This document shows positions 23,819 to 32,121 of a DNA stretch of 32,233 nucleotides, piece after piece (positions within the stretch are counted from its first letter, which is position 1; each line of letters opens with the position of its first letter). Origin of the DNA: Oscillospiraceae bacterium. Its GTDB lineage: Bacteria; Bacillota; Clostridia; Oscillospirales; Oscillospiraceae. The notes below the pieces were generated by a model, which worked only from the letters and a program-made list of their open reading frames with translations, was not told where the DNA came from and searched no databases. The stretch spans positions 1-32,233 of the forward strand of contig JAFSJE010000042.1 of assembly GCA_017439425.1 (NCBI GenBank). The letters are read 5' to 3'. Made by a program: the position numbers and the translations under genes.

Positions 23819-23877
23819 GCTTACTGTGTAATACTAAAAGAAAGCAGGTGAGCGTTATCGTTTCCCTGAAAGAAAAA

Positions 23878-24810
23878 ATGGCGAGGAAGGCTCGCCTGAA
23901 GGAAATACGCGGCCCCATAACCGCAAAGGAGCGGGCGGAGGGAGTGCTCCTGAAGCTGAAGGACGCGCTGTCCTCACTCCTGTTCTCCGGCCCGAGCTTT
24001 ATCGGCGTGCTCATTTTCTTCATTGTACCCTTTGGCGTTGTAGTTTACTACTCGCTCATTCGCTCAAGCCTCAATCCGGAGTTTGTCGGGCTTGACAACT
24101 ACCTCAATCTCATAAAAAACTCAACCTTCCAGACCGCCGCGAGGAACACGGCGATTTTCTCTGCTACGGCGGTTCCGCTCGCGGTGGTGCTGAGCCTTGT
24201 GCTGGCGCTGCTGCTCGACACGCGCATACCGCTCAAGAGCCAGTTCAGAACCTTCTTCCTCAGCCCGATGATGGTGCCGGTGGCTTCAATAGTCCTCATC
24301 TGGCAGGTGCTTTTCAATCAGAACGGCGTTGTCAACGACGTGACTGCGCTCTTCGGCGCAGAGGCGATAGACTGGTTCAAATCCGACCACGCGCCGCTCG
24401 TTGTTATTCTGCTCTTTCTGTGGAAAAACCTCGGCTACAACATGATACTCTTCATGTCTGCGCTGGCGAATATCCCGACGGAGCTATTGGAGGTCGCGGA
24501 CGTCGAGGGCGCGAGCCCGCTGTATAAGTTCTTTGCGATAAAGCTCCGCTACCTCAGCCCGACGGTGCTTTTCGTGGCGATACTCTCGCTAATCAACTCT
24601 TTCAAGGTTTTCCGTGAGGTGTATCTGCTCACCGGCAACTACCCGTTTGACTCGCTCTACACTCTCCAGCACTTTATGAACAATATGTTCAAATCCCTCG
24701 ACTATCAGAAGCTCTCCGCCGCGGCAGTCATGATGGCAATCGTGATGGTAGTCATAATCGCCGTTCTGTTCATCGTGGAGGATTGGTTCGGAAAGGACGT
24801 GGAGGGATGA
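23878..24810 (+). CDS. ABC importer permease, MalF type (CUT1 class)
   Basis: This is one of two membrane-spanning subunits, forming the translocation path with its partner at 24807. The 310-residue protein has a basic N-terminal tail, then six membrane segments (first around FSGPSFIGVLIFFIVPFGVVVYYS). The cytoplasmic EAA-type coupling loop is at about residues 202-222 (ELLEVADVEGASPLYKFFAIKL). PSFIGVLIFF and RTFFLSPMMVPVAS are typical of MalF-like permeases. The start is uncertain: ATG 23878 has only a weak purine-rich site, while an in-frame GTG at 23848 would add ten residues. The reading frame open further upstream crosses the hairpin cluster and is not coding. It overlaps the next gene by 4 bases. 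Confidence 0.9.
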   Translation: MARKARLKEIRGPITAKERAEGVLLKLKDALSSLLFSGPSFIGVLIFFIVPFGVVVYYSLIRSSLNPEFVGLDNYLNLIKNSTFQTAARNTAIFSATAVPLAVVLSLVLALLLDTRIPLKSQFRTFFLSPMMVPVASIVLIWQVLFNQNGVVNDVTALFGAEAIDWFKSDHAPLVVILLFLWKNLGYNMILFMSALANIPTELLEVADVEGASPLYKFFAIKLRYLSPTVLFVAILSLINSFKVFREVYLLTGNYPFDSLYTLQHFMNNMFKSLDYQKLSAAAVMMAIVMVVIIAVLFIVEDWFGKDVEG

Positions 24811-25688
24811 AGAAAAAGCATTACATCGGCAGGGCGATTACTTTTATTGCCTGCCTCATCTTCGCTTTCGCGTTTCTTATGCCTACCGTGCTGACGATCA
24901 CGAACAGCTTTATGACAGAAACCGAGATCGACGCAAACTACGGCGCGGTCTTCGGAACGGCAAATACCGGCAAAACCTACGTTTCTGAGAAGGTCAATCT
25001 GAAATTCATTCCGGACAAGGTGAGCTTTTCACAGTATATCACCGTGCTCTTTAAGAGTCCGGACTATCTCTTCAAATTCTGGAACAGCGTTATCCTCGTA
25101 GTGCCGATAGTCTTTTTACAGCTCGGCATCGCATCGCTTGCCGCCTACGGTTTCACGCGGTGGCGCGGCAAAATAAGAGCGGCGATATTCTTCTTCTACG
25201 TCATCCTTATGCTGATGCCGTATCAGGTAACGCTTGTGCCGAACTACCTCGTTTCTGACTGGCTCGGCATAATCAACACGCGCTCGGCGATAATACTCCC
25301 AGGCGCGGTGGCGCCGTTCTCCGTCTTTCTTCTGACGAAGTTCATGCGAAGAGTGCCCTATTCGCTCATCGAGGCCGCGAAGATCGACGGCGCGAGCGAG
25401 TGGCACGTTTTTACGAAGATCTGCCTGCCTCAGTGCAGGGCGGCTCTGTTTTCAATCGCAATTCTCGTTTTCATCGACTATTGGAACATGGTCGAGCAGC
25501 CGCTCATCCTGCTGGCTGATGAAACGCAGCAGCCCTTGAGCGTATTTTTGAGCAAAATAAACGCCGGCGAGGTCGGACTTGCCTTCGCCGTTGCTACGAT
25601 ATATATGGTGCCGACGCTGCTGCTGTTCCTCGGCGGCGAGGAATACCTCGTCGAGGGAATCGCGCATCAGGGCTCAGTAAAGGGGTAA
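24807..25688 (+). CDS. ABC importer permease, MalG type (CUT1 class)
   Basis: This is the second permease subunit. The 293-residue protein has six membrane segments. The coupling loop is LIEAAKIDGASEWHVFTKICLPQ (Glu189-Ala-Ala...Asp-Gly-Ala), a clear MalG-type EAA motif. Between the first and second segments is an extracellular stretch of about 70 residues (DANYGAVFGTANTGKTYVSEKVNLKF...). This is longer than in maltose permeases and could contact the external proteins of the operon. ATG 24807 overlaps the TGA of the previous gene (ATGA). GGAGGG sits immediately against the start, and AAGGA lies about 10 bases upstream. Confidence 0.92.
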   Translation: MKKKHYIGRAITFIACLIFAFAFLMPTVLTITNSFMTETEIDANYGAVFGTANTGKTYVSEKVNLKFIPDKVSFSQYITVLFKSPDYLFKFWNSVILVVPIVFLQLGIASLAAYGFTRWRGKIRAAIFFFYVILMLMPYQVTLVPNYLVSDWLGIINTRSAIILPGAVAPFSVFLLTKFMRRVPYSLIEAAKIDGASEWHVFTKICLPQCRAALFSIAILVFIDYWNMVEQPLILLADETQQPLSVFLSKINAGEVGLAFAVATIYMVPTLLLFLGGEEYLVEGIAHQGSVKG

Positions 25689-25692
25689 TACC

Positions 25693-27564
25693 ATGGAAGA
25701 AAAGAAGAATAAGAGAGGCTGGGTCAAGACTGCGGCGATCGTATTTCTGTCCGTTCTGCTTGTGCTGACCTTCTTCTCAAATACTATTATGAATGCGACT
25801 CTGCCCGAGGTTGCGATCCGCACCGTCACGAGCGGGTCGATAAACGTGCAGATCCGCGGCACCGGCACTGTCAAGGCGACCGAGACCTATAACGTAACAG
25901 TCGACGAGAGCCGCAAGGTGAGAAGCGTAAATGTCAAGCTCGGCGACGAGGTATCTGTCGGCGACCTTATTATGGTTCTGAGCGACGAGTCGAGCGAGGA
26001 GCTTGTAGAGGCAGAGGCCCAGCTCAAGGCCGCCAGGCGCGAATACGAGCGGCTTCAGCTTTCCGGCGGCACCACGTCCGCTTACCGTCAGCTTACCGAC
26101 GCGAAGGCGGCACTTGCCGAGGCAGAGAAGCTGCTTGCAAACGTAGCTGACTACGACGCCGCCGTTGCCGAGGCCGAGGCTAAGGTCAAGGCGGCAGAGG
26201 CTGAGGTCAAAAATATCTCCGTTCAGATAAAGTCGATTGAAAAAACGCTTAAAAAGTACGGCGTTGAGGGAGAACTGTCCGAGGACACGATCGAAAGTCT
26301 CAGGGATCTGCTCTCTCAGGATTCCGACAGCGTAAGAATTGCGGCGGTTGAGCTCGAGCTGGCGGCGAAGCGATATAAGGTCTATTATGACAATATCGCG
26401 GATGAGGCCAGGCGCATCATTATGCTTACTGACGGATACCTCGCGCTTGATGACGAGGCGGCTCAGAAGAAGTACGTTGAGGACAGGCTCGATGTCTATA
26501 TGGATGATGAGTACGAAAAGACCAAGACGGGCGAGAGCGTTCTAGTGCTTAATGAGCATGAGTGGGAATTCAGAGACGGCGAATATACTTTTAAGATAGA
26601 ACCGGAGCTTCAAGCGGATTACGAGGTCGGCTACAAGACCTATAAGGATGCGCTGACGAAGTATAATACCGCCGTCGCGCAGTACGCAGCGGCGAAGGGC
26701 GACGAGCTGCCCGATTTCATCGCACTGTGCGAAAAGACGTATGCTGACAGTGCTGCCGCAAAAGACGCCCTGACAAAAGCCGAAACCGCTCTCAGTGACC
26801 TCAAGAAGCTCGACCCGAGCACCCTTACCGACCTCAGGCGCGCCGTTACCGACGCTCAGCAGGCGTATAACCTCGCTTCCTTCGATTACTCAAATCAGCT
26901 TAATGACGCTAAAGCCAACATTGAAAAGCTCGAGGCGGAGGTTGCGAAATACTCCGGCGTACAGACCGGAACTGAGATCCACAGCGAGATAAACGGCGTA
27001 ATCAAGCAGATAAACGTCTCTGCCGGCGCCAAGACCACGCCCGACAGCACCCTCGTAGCTATCGAGGTGCCGGACAGAGGCTACACCGCCGAGATGAGCG
27101 TGACCATTGACCAGGCGCAGCGCGTTATGATCGGCGACACGGCTGAAGTGCAGTCCGGCTGGTGGTGGGGCGGCAGAGATATTACCGCCCGCCTCGTCGC
27201 TATCCGCACCGATCCGCAGACTGCAAGAACAAACCGCATTCTTGTGTTCGACATCTCCGGCTCCGACGTAAACTCCGGCGATACGCTGAACCTTACCATC
27301 GGCGAGCGCAGCCGCAGCTTCGACACGATCGTGCCGAAGAGCGCGATGAGAAGCGACTCAAACGGCGACTTTGTTCTCATGGTCGTCGCGCGCCAGAGCC
27401 CGATGGGCAACCGCTACACCGCGCAGAGAATCGACGTAACCAAGCTCGCTGAGGACGATGTGAACGTAGCAGTTTCCGGCGACCTCAGCTATAACGACGC
27501 CGTTATAACCACCACTACCGCGCCCATCTCAAGCGGTATGCAGGTAAGAATGGCAGGTAATTAA
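25693..27564 (+). CDS. HlyD/MacA-like membrane-fusion (adaptor) protein with a long coiled coil
   Basis: An N-terminal membrane anchor (about residues 11-33) is followed by the first half of a lipoyl-like/barrel domain (GSINVQIRGTGTVKATETYNVTV, then VRSVNVKLGDEVSVGDLIMVLSDE). A very long, charged, Ala/Glu/Lys-rich hairpin (about 98-430) reads as coiled coil with a small inserted segment. The second lipoyl half (EINGVIKQINVSAGAKTTPDSTLVAIE) and a barrel-like C-terminal region follow. At 623 residues it is much longer than MacA or YknX (about 370-380). These adaptors normally assist ABC or RND exporters. Here it is inside an importer operon, 4 bases after the MalG-type permease. A Gram-positive cell has no TolC, so the coiled coil would project into the wall. 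Confidence 0.85.
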   Translation: MEEKKNKRGWVKTAAIVFLSVLLVLTFFSNTIMNATLPEVAIRTVTSGSINVQIRGTGTVKATETYNVTVDESRKVRSVNVKLGDEVSVGDLIMVLSDESSEELVEAEAQLKAARREYERLQLSGGTTSAYRQLTDAKAALAEAEKLLANVADYDAAVAEAEAKVKAAEAEVKNISVQIKSIEKTLKKYGVEGELSEDTIESLRDLLSQDSDSVRIAAVELELAAKRYKVYYDNIADEARRIIMLTDGYLALDDEAAQKKYVEDRLDVYMDDEYEKTKTGESVLVLNEHEWEFRDGEYTFKIEPELQADYEVGYKTYKDALTKYNTAVAQYAAAKGDELPDFIALCEKTYADSAAAKDALTKAETALSDLKKLDPSTLTDLRRAVTDAQQAYNLASFDYSNQLNDAKANIEKLEAEVAKYSGVQTGTEIHSEINGVIKQINVSAGAKTTPDSTLVAIEVPDRGYTAEMSVTIDQAQRVMIGDTAEVQSGWWWGGRDITARLVAIRTDPQTARTNRILVFDISGSDVNSGDTLNLTIGERSRSFDTIVPKSAMRSDSNGDFVLMVVARQSPMGNRYTAQRIDVTKLAEDDVNVAVSGDLSYNDAVITTTTAPISSGMQVRMAGN

Positions 27565-27575
27565 AGGACTATTCT

Positions 27576-28637
27576 ATGAAAGCATTTCTGTTAAAAAACA
27601 GAAAAATCGTGATTTCGGTGCTGATCGCGCTCCTTTGCGTGATTCTGACGGGCGTGACGCTCGTGAGATATTTCTCGCTCGCCACGCTTCTCGGAAGTCA
27701 GCAGGCGGCCGAGGCGTTCAAGGGCGAGAGCGATAAGCTCACCGCGCAGGTGAGCGCATATTTCCCGGTGGGCGGCGGAATAACCTTCGAGGGAGTCTAC
27801 TCCTTCCGCAATAATCTCGACAGTAAATACGTCGACGCAAGCATCGAAAAGCCCGCCGTCGGCGCAAACTGGAAGGACGGGTACTCCGCGAAAAGCTCAA
27901 TCTCCGTCTCCGGCGCGAAGGCGACAACGGACTGCACGGTGTACGGCGTCGGCGGAGAGTATTTCTATTTCCACCCGCTTTATCTGCGCGACGGCAGCTA
28001 TATCTCCGAGTCCGATCTCGTCCACGACTGCGTTATCCTCGATGAGGAGCTTGCATGGCGCCTTTTCGGCGGCTTCGAGCTTGAGGGAATGACCGTCACC
28101 ATCGGCGACAAGCCGTTCCGCATCGCCGGAGTTATCCGCCGCGAGGACGATTTTGCCACGAAGAGCGCATATTCCGACGGAGCCGTGATGTATATGCACT
28201 ATGACGCGCTGAATGAGCTTCAGGAGTCGAAAATAACGACCTATGAGCTTGTCGGCGTCGACCCCATTGACGGATTTCTGAAAAACATCGTTGCGGAGGG
28301 CTTTTCGGAAGCCGCTGTTGTCGAAAACAGCGCAAGGTTTATGCCGCTCAATGAGCTTAACGTCCTCTCGCGCTACTTTACGCGCACGATGGTAACAGAG
28401 CCGGTGGTCTATCCCTATTGGGAAAACGCCGCGCGCAACGTGGAATCGCGGCTTGCGCTGCTGCTCATTCCGGCGGCTGTGCTGCCGATCTATCCGATTG
28501 CTCTTGCAATCTACTGGGCGGTGCGCGGCATCAAGGCGGCAATTAACGCACTGAAAACCGCTATCCCCGACGCGCTGGATAAAATCAGCGAGCGCCGCTA
28601 CGAACGCAGTATGAGAAAGAAGGCTAAAAATGGCTGA
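27576..28637 (+). CDS. MacB periplasmic-core-like membrane protein lacking the FtsX domain
   Basis: The 353-residue protein has one membrane segment near the N terminus (about 11-30) and one near the C terminus (about 292-315), with a large extracellular domain between. Residues about 135-215 (DCVILDEELAWRLFGGFELEGMTVTIGDKPFRIAGVIRRED) match the MacB_PCD signature: LA-x-x-LFG, then an I-G-x-x-F-x-I-A-G-V-I strand pair. True MacB/FtsX permeases have four segments, with a three-segment FtsX core at the end. Here only one segment remains, followed by a basic tail, so it cannot form that permease alone. AAAGGA lies 8 bases before the ATG. It overlaps the ATPase gene by 8 bases and directly follows the membrane-fusion protein, its usual partner. 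Confidence 0.75.
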   Translation: MKAFLLKNRKIVISVLIALLCVILTGVTLVRYFSLATLLGSQQAAEAFKGESDKLTAQVSAYFPVGGGITFEGVYSFRNNLDSKYVDASIEKPAVGANWKDGYSAKSSISVSGAKATTDCTVYGVGGEYFYFHPLYLRDGSYISESDLVHDCVILDEELAWRLFGGFELEGMTVTIGDKPFRIAGVIRREDDFATKSAYSDGAVMYMHYDALNELQESKITTYELVGVDPIDGFLKNIVAEGFSEAAVVENSARFMPLNELNVLSRYFTRTMVTEPVVYPYWENAARNVESRLALLLIPAAVLPIYPIALAIYWAVRGIKAAINALKTAIPDALDKISERRYERSMRKKAKNG

Positions 28638-29736
28638 GGTCACACTTAAACACGTCTGGAAGGTCTATAAGGACAGCGGCGTCGAGGCTGTAAAGGACTT
28701 CAACCTCGAGATAAAGGATAAGGAATTCGTCGTTTTCGTAGGCCCGTCCGGCTGCGGAAAGAGTACCACTCTCCGCATGGTCGCGGGACTTGAGGAGATA
28801 TCCGGCGGCGAGATCTTCATCGGCGGCAGGAAGGTAAACAATGTTCAGCCGAAGGACAGAGATATTTCGATGGTCTTCCAGAACTATGCCCTCTATCCGC
28901 ACATGTCGGTATTCGACAACATCGGCTTTCCGCTCCGAATGCGCCATTTCCCGCGCGCTGAGATAAAGCGCAGGGTAGAGGAGGCGGCGGATATCCTTGA
29001 GATACGCGACCTTCTGAAGCGCAAGCCGAAGGCTCTCTCCGGCGGTCAGCGTCAGCGAGTCGCTATCGGCAGAGCGATAGTGCGCGAGCCGCAGGTATTC
29101 CTTATGGATGAGCCGCTCTCGAACCTGGACGCAAAGCTCCGCAATCAGATGCGCACAGAGCTTATTAAGCTAAGAGAGCGCATAAACACGACATTCATCT
29201 ACGTTACCCACGATCAGACCGAGGCGATGACTCTCGGCGACCGCATTGTAATTATGCACGACGGCGTGATCATGCAGGTCGGAAGCCCGAGCGAGGTGTT
29301 CAATAAGCCTGAAAATACCTTTGTCGCAGGCTTTATCGGAATGCCGCAGATGAACTTCCTCGATGGCGAGCTGAAGATGGGTGCAGAGAGCGCTTTTGTC
29401 ACTGTCGGAGGCAAGGAGATCGCGCTGAACGCCGACCACTTCGAGCGCCTCAAGGCACACGGCGCAAGGAACGGCAGGGTAACATTCGGCATACGTCCCG
29501 AGCACTTCGAGATGAAGGAGGGCGGAATCGCCGCGAAGGCGGATGTCAGCGAGCTAACCGGCAGTACCTTGAACGTACACGCGAAGATCGGCGACGCTGA
29601 CGTTGTCGCGGTCGTGCAGATAGACGAGGACGACGCTGAGCCGCCGAAGCCCGGAACTCCGATCTCCCTCGTTCCCGAGCAGAAGAGAATCCATATCTTC
29701 GACCCGGATACGGGCAAGAGCCTGTTATACGGATAA
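28630..29736 (+). CDS. ABC transporter ATPase, MsmX/UgpC type (carbohydrate importer)
   Basis: This 368-residue protein is the only ATPase in the operon. It has Walker A GPSGCGKST (38-46), a Q-loop in MVFQNYALYPHMSV, signature LSGGQ (136-140), Walker B VFLMDEP (Asp160, Glu161) and H-loop His194. The C-terminal regulatory OB/TOBE region (GRVTFGIRPEHFEM and after) marks the CUT1 importer class, not MacB-type ATPases, which are about 230 residues with no such tail. The ATG lies inside the end of the previous gene (8 bases of overlap), with GAAGG about 6 bases upstream. A terminator follows. It should power the MalF/MalG-type pair. Similar ATPases often serve several importers. Confidence 0.94.
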   Translation: MAEVTLKHVWKVYKDSGVEAVKDFNLEIKDKEFVVFVGPSGCGKSTTLRMVAGLEEISGGEIFIGGRKVNNVQPKDRDISMVFQNYALYPHMSVFDNIGFPLRMRHFPRAEIKRRVEEAADILEIRDLLKRKPKALSGGQRQRVAIGRAIVREPQVFLMDEPLSNLDAKLRNQMRTELIKLRERINTTFIYVTHDQTEAMTLGDRIVIMHDGVIMQVGSPSEVFNKPENTFVAGFIGMPQMNFLDGELKMGAESAFVTVGGKEIALNADHFERLKAHGARNGRVTFGIRPEHFEMKEGGIAAKADVSELTGSTLNVHAKIGDADVVAVVQIDEDDAEPPKPGTPISLVPEQKRIHIFDPDTGKSLLYG

Positions 29737-29741
29737 ATTAT

Positions 29742-29771
29742 ATCGGTCAGCAGATTGCTGGCCGATTTTTA
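29742..29771 (+). terminator. Rho-independent terminator of the hybrid ABC operon
   Basis: ATCGGTCAGCA (29742-29752) pairs with TGCTGGCCGAT (29756-29766), with one G-T pair and a 3-base loop, followed by TTTTATT. Confidence 0.88.
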
Positions 29772-29800
29772 TTGCATTTTTCATTCTTGCAGAGTAAAAT
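29772..29800 (+). promoter_or_regulatory. Putative SigA promoter of the MATE-UDG operon
   Basis: TTGCAT (29772-29777), 17 bases, TAAAAT (29795-29800). It starts directly after the upstream terminator. The leader would be about 25 bases. Confidence 0.65.
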
Positions 29801-29830
29801 AAACAGATAAAACTCGAAAAGGACAGAAAA

Positions 29831-31324
29831 ATGGACAAATCCCAGGTTTCCACAGCAATCGACGATCTTCCGTACGCAGATCCGACGGAAAATGAGATAA
29901 ACGGCCCGGTGCACCGTCAGAAGCCGCCGGAGAGTGTTTCGGAGGGGCGGCTTTACCGCGATATCGTAATGATAGCGTGGCCGAGCCTTATCGAGCTTAT
30001 TCTCACGCAGCTCACAAGCATGGCGGATCAGGCGATGGTCGGCGCTCTGCCGGGCGATGCGGGCGTTATGGCGATAGCCTCTGTCGGACTTGCGACCCAG
30101 CCGAAGTTCCTTTTGATGACAATGGTGCAGGCGATGTGCGTCGGCTCGACGGCGCTGATCGCTCGCTTTCGCGGTCAGCAGGACAGAAGGCGCGCAAACG
30201 AGGTTTTCCGGCAGGCGCTTGTGCTGAATATTCTGATCTCGGCGCTCTTTATGATGGTGGGTCTTGTGTTTGCCGAGTGGCTCATAACCTTTATGGGCGG
30301 TTCCGGCGACATCACCGAGGCTACTCTGCGCGACGGAATACTCTACTTCAACATTCAAATGTACGGTTTTGTGCCGCTCTGCCTCGGCTTTACCGTGACG
30401 GCGGCGCTTCGCGGCATCGGCGATACAAAAATCCCGCTTGTCTACAACACACTTGCAAACGTAGTCAACCTCTTAATGAACTACGTTATGATCTACGGCC
30501 GCCTCGGCTGTCCTGCGATGGGCGTTGAAGGCGCCGCGTGGGCTACGATAATCGGCCAGACTGTCGCCGCAATCATCGCCGCCTCGGTCGTGCTGAGAAA
30601 GACGAGCTACATACACTTTGACTTCCGCGAGAGGTTCAGATTTGATAAGACTCTCATCAGCAACGTTGCTATGATCGGAGTTCCGAGCATGGTCGAGCAG
30701 CTTTTTATGCGCGCGGGACTCATTATCTATACCCGCACGGTGGCGGGGCTCGGCGACCTCATCTATTCCACGCATTTGATTCTGATGAGCATCCAGTCAA
30801 TGACGTTTATGATGGGGCAGGCGTTTGCCAACGCAGCGACAACTCTGATGGGCCAATCCCTCGGCAAGCGGCGCTACGATATGGCGTCGATATATATGAG
30901 CCGCACTCAGCGCCTCGGAATAGTTACAAGCCTCGCGATGAGCGCCACACTGGTGCTCTTCAATGACGAGATAATCTCGATCTTTAACAAGACTCCCGCG
31001 GTCATCGCGACCGGTGCGCCGGTGCTCATTATGCTCGCGGCAACACAGCCGTTCCAGTCGGCACAGTTCATAACTGCCGGAGGACTGCGCGGTGCAGGTG
31101 ATACGCGCTATACGGCACTCGTGTACGCGATTACGGTGCTCGGCATACGCTCCGGGCTCGGGCTTCTCTTTATGCGCGTGTTCAGGTGGGGAATATGGGG
31201 CGCATGGATCGCGCTCGTGTCCGATCAGCTTATGCGAACTGTGCTCATGAGCCTGCGCTACCACTCCGGCAGGTGGAAGAGAATGGCGGCTGATAGATTC
31301 AGAAAGGTGGATAACAAAGCATGA
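29831..31324 (+). CDS. MATE family efflux transporter (DinF/NorM-like)
   Basis: MATE proteins expel cationic drugs or metabolites using a Na+ or H+ gradient. The 497-residue protein has a hydrophilic N-terminal tail of about 40 residues, then twelve predicted membrane segments in two similar halves. Landmarks are IAWPSLIELILTQLTSMADQAMVG, the ALRGIGDTKIPLVYNTLANVVNLLMNYVMIYG block, and its second-half counterpart GGLRGAGDTRYTALVYAITV. The length is slightly above the usual 450 because of the tail. AAAGGA lies about 10 bases before the ATG. It overlaps the glycosylase gene by 4 bases. The substrate cannot be deduced. Confidence 0.93.
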   Translation: MDKSQVSTAIDDLPYADPTENEINGPVHRQKPPESVSEGRLYRDIVMIAWPSLIELILTQLTSMADQAMVGALPGDAGVMAIASVGLATQPKFLLMTMVQAMCVGSTALIARFRGQQDRRRANEVFRQALVLNILISALFMMVGLVFAEWLITFMGGSGDITEATLRDGILYFNIQMYGFVPLCLGFTVTAALRGIGDTKIPLVYNTLANVVNLLMNYVMIYGRLGCPAMGVEGAAWATIIGQTVAAIIAASVVLRKTSYIHFDFRERFRFDKTLISNVAMIGVPSMVEQLFMRAGLIIYTRTVAGLGDLIYSTHLILMSIQSMTFMMGQAFANAATTLMGQSLGKRRYDMASIYMSRTQRLGIVTSLAMSATLVLFNDEIISIFNKTPAVIATGAPVLIMLAATQPFQSAQFITAGGLRGAGDTRYTALVYAITVLGIRSGLGLLFMRVFRWGIWGAWIALVSDQLMRTVLMSLRYHSGRWKRMAADRFRKVDNKA

Positions 31325-31887
31325 TAAACGAGCTTTACGACAGATGCTCACAGTGCCGCAGGTGCGCTCTGTGGGAAACGCGCACAAACCTGGTGTTCGG
31401 CGACGGAAACCCTAGCGCAAGCGTTATGTTCGTCGGCGAGGGCCCCGGAGAAAACGAGGATCTGACCGGAAAGCCCTTCGTAGGGCGCGGCGGTCAGCTT
31501 CTCACCGATATGCTCGCCTACGTCGACCTTGTGCGCGAAAAGAATTATTACATCGCGAATATCGTCAAGTGCCGCCCGCCGAAAAACCGCGACCCGCTTC
31601 CGGAGGAGCAGAAGGCGTGCATGGGTTGGCTCAGTGAGCAGATGGGTATAATAAAGCCGAAAATCGTCGTCTGCCTCGGCAGGATCAGCGCGATGGCGCT
31701 TATTAAGCCGGACTTCAAGATCAGCCAGGAGCACGGACTTGTGTTTGACAAGGGCGGCGTGAAGTATATGGCGCTCTTTCACCCTGCAGCGCTTCTGCGC
31801 GATCCGCGCAGGCGGCCAGAGACGTTTATAGATCTCAAAAATCTGCAGAAGCTTATTATGGAGATAGCGCCTGAAACATATCAGTAA
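31321..31887 (+). CDS. Uracil-DNA glycosylase, type 4 (4Fe-4S)
   Basis: The enzyme removes uracil from DNA at the start of base excision repair. The 188-residue protein has the type 4 layout. Cluster cysteines are Cys12 and Cys15 (CRRCALWETRT), Cys84 (VKCRPPKNRDP) and Cys100. The catalytic/uracil pocket motif is GEGPGENEDLTGKPFVGRGGQLL (39-61), and the C-terminal motif is FHPAALLRDP. Cys9 is an additional cysteine near the cluster. The length is normal. The ATG overlaps the MATE stop (ATGA), so translation is coupled, although the functions seem unrelated. Confidence 0.94.
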   Translation: MINELYDRCSQCRRCALWETRTNLVFGDGNPSASVMFVGEGPGENEDLTGKPFVGRGGQLLTDMLAYVDLVREKNYYIANIVKCRPPKNRDPLPEEQKACMGWLSEQMGIIKPKIVVCLGRISAMALIKPDFKISQEHGLVFDKGGVKYMALFHPAALLRDPRRRPETFIDLKNLQKLIMEIAPETYQ

Positions 31888-31952
31888 ATATTTTTAAAAA
31901 AATCTGATTTTTAAAACTCTTGTAATAATTTGCTGTTTATTTCGTAAAACTT

Positions 31953-32007
31953 AGAGGATAATATAATAACCGTGAACAACAAATTCACCTTTTTCATTTT
32001 ATCCTCT
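31953..32007. other. Nested inverted repeats in the gene-free 3' region
   Basis: The stretch 31888-32233 has no gene. AGAGGATAA (31953-31961) pairs with TTATCCTCT (31999-32007), enclosing GTGAA (31972-31976) and TTCAC (31984-31988). A TATAAT is at 31962-31967 but lacks a good -35. It may be structured 3' untranslated sequence of the glycosylase gene or a short RNA ending at the terminator after it. Confidence 0.4.
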
Positions 32008-32014
32008 TTTTTTC

Positions 32015-32053
32015 AATGAAGAAACCCCTCGCCGGGGTTTCTTCATTTTTTAT
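32015..32053 (+). terminator. Strong Rho-independent terminator
   Basis: Fourteen-base perfect stem, arms at 32015-32028 and 32034-32047, core GAAACCCC and GGGGTTTC, 5-base loop, followed by TTTTATT. It probably ends the MATE-UDG transcript. Confidence 0.9.
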
Positions 32054-32121
32054 TCCCTTTTTTAAAGCTTTGTGTTATACTTAAAATGAATAATACTAAT
32101 CCCTGATTAAAAGCTTTAACC

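Noticed and set aside
23695-23877. N-terminal extension of the MalF-type permease
   Set aside because: The extension translates the hairpin cluster and resembles no permease N terminus.
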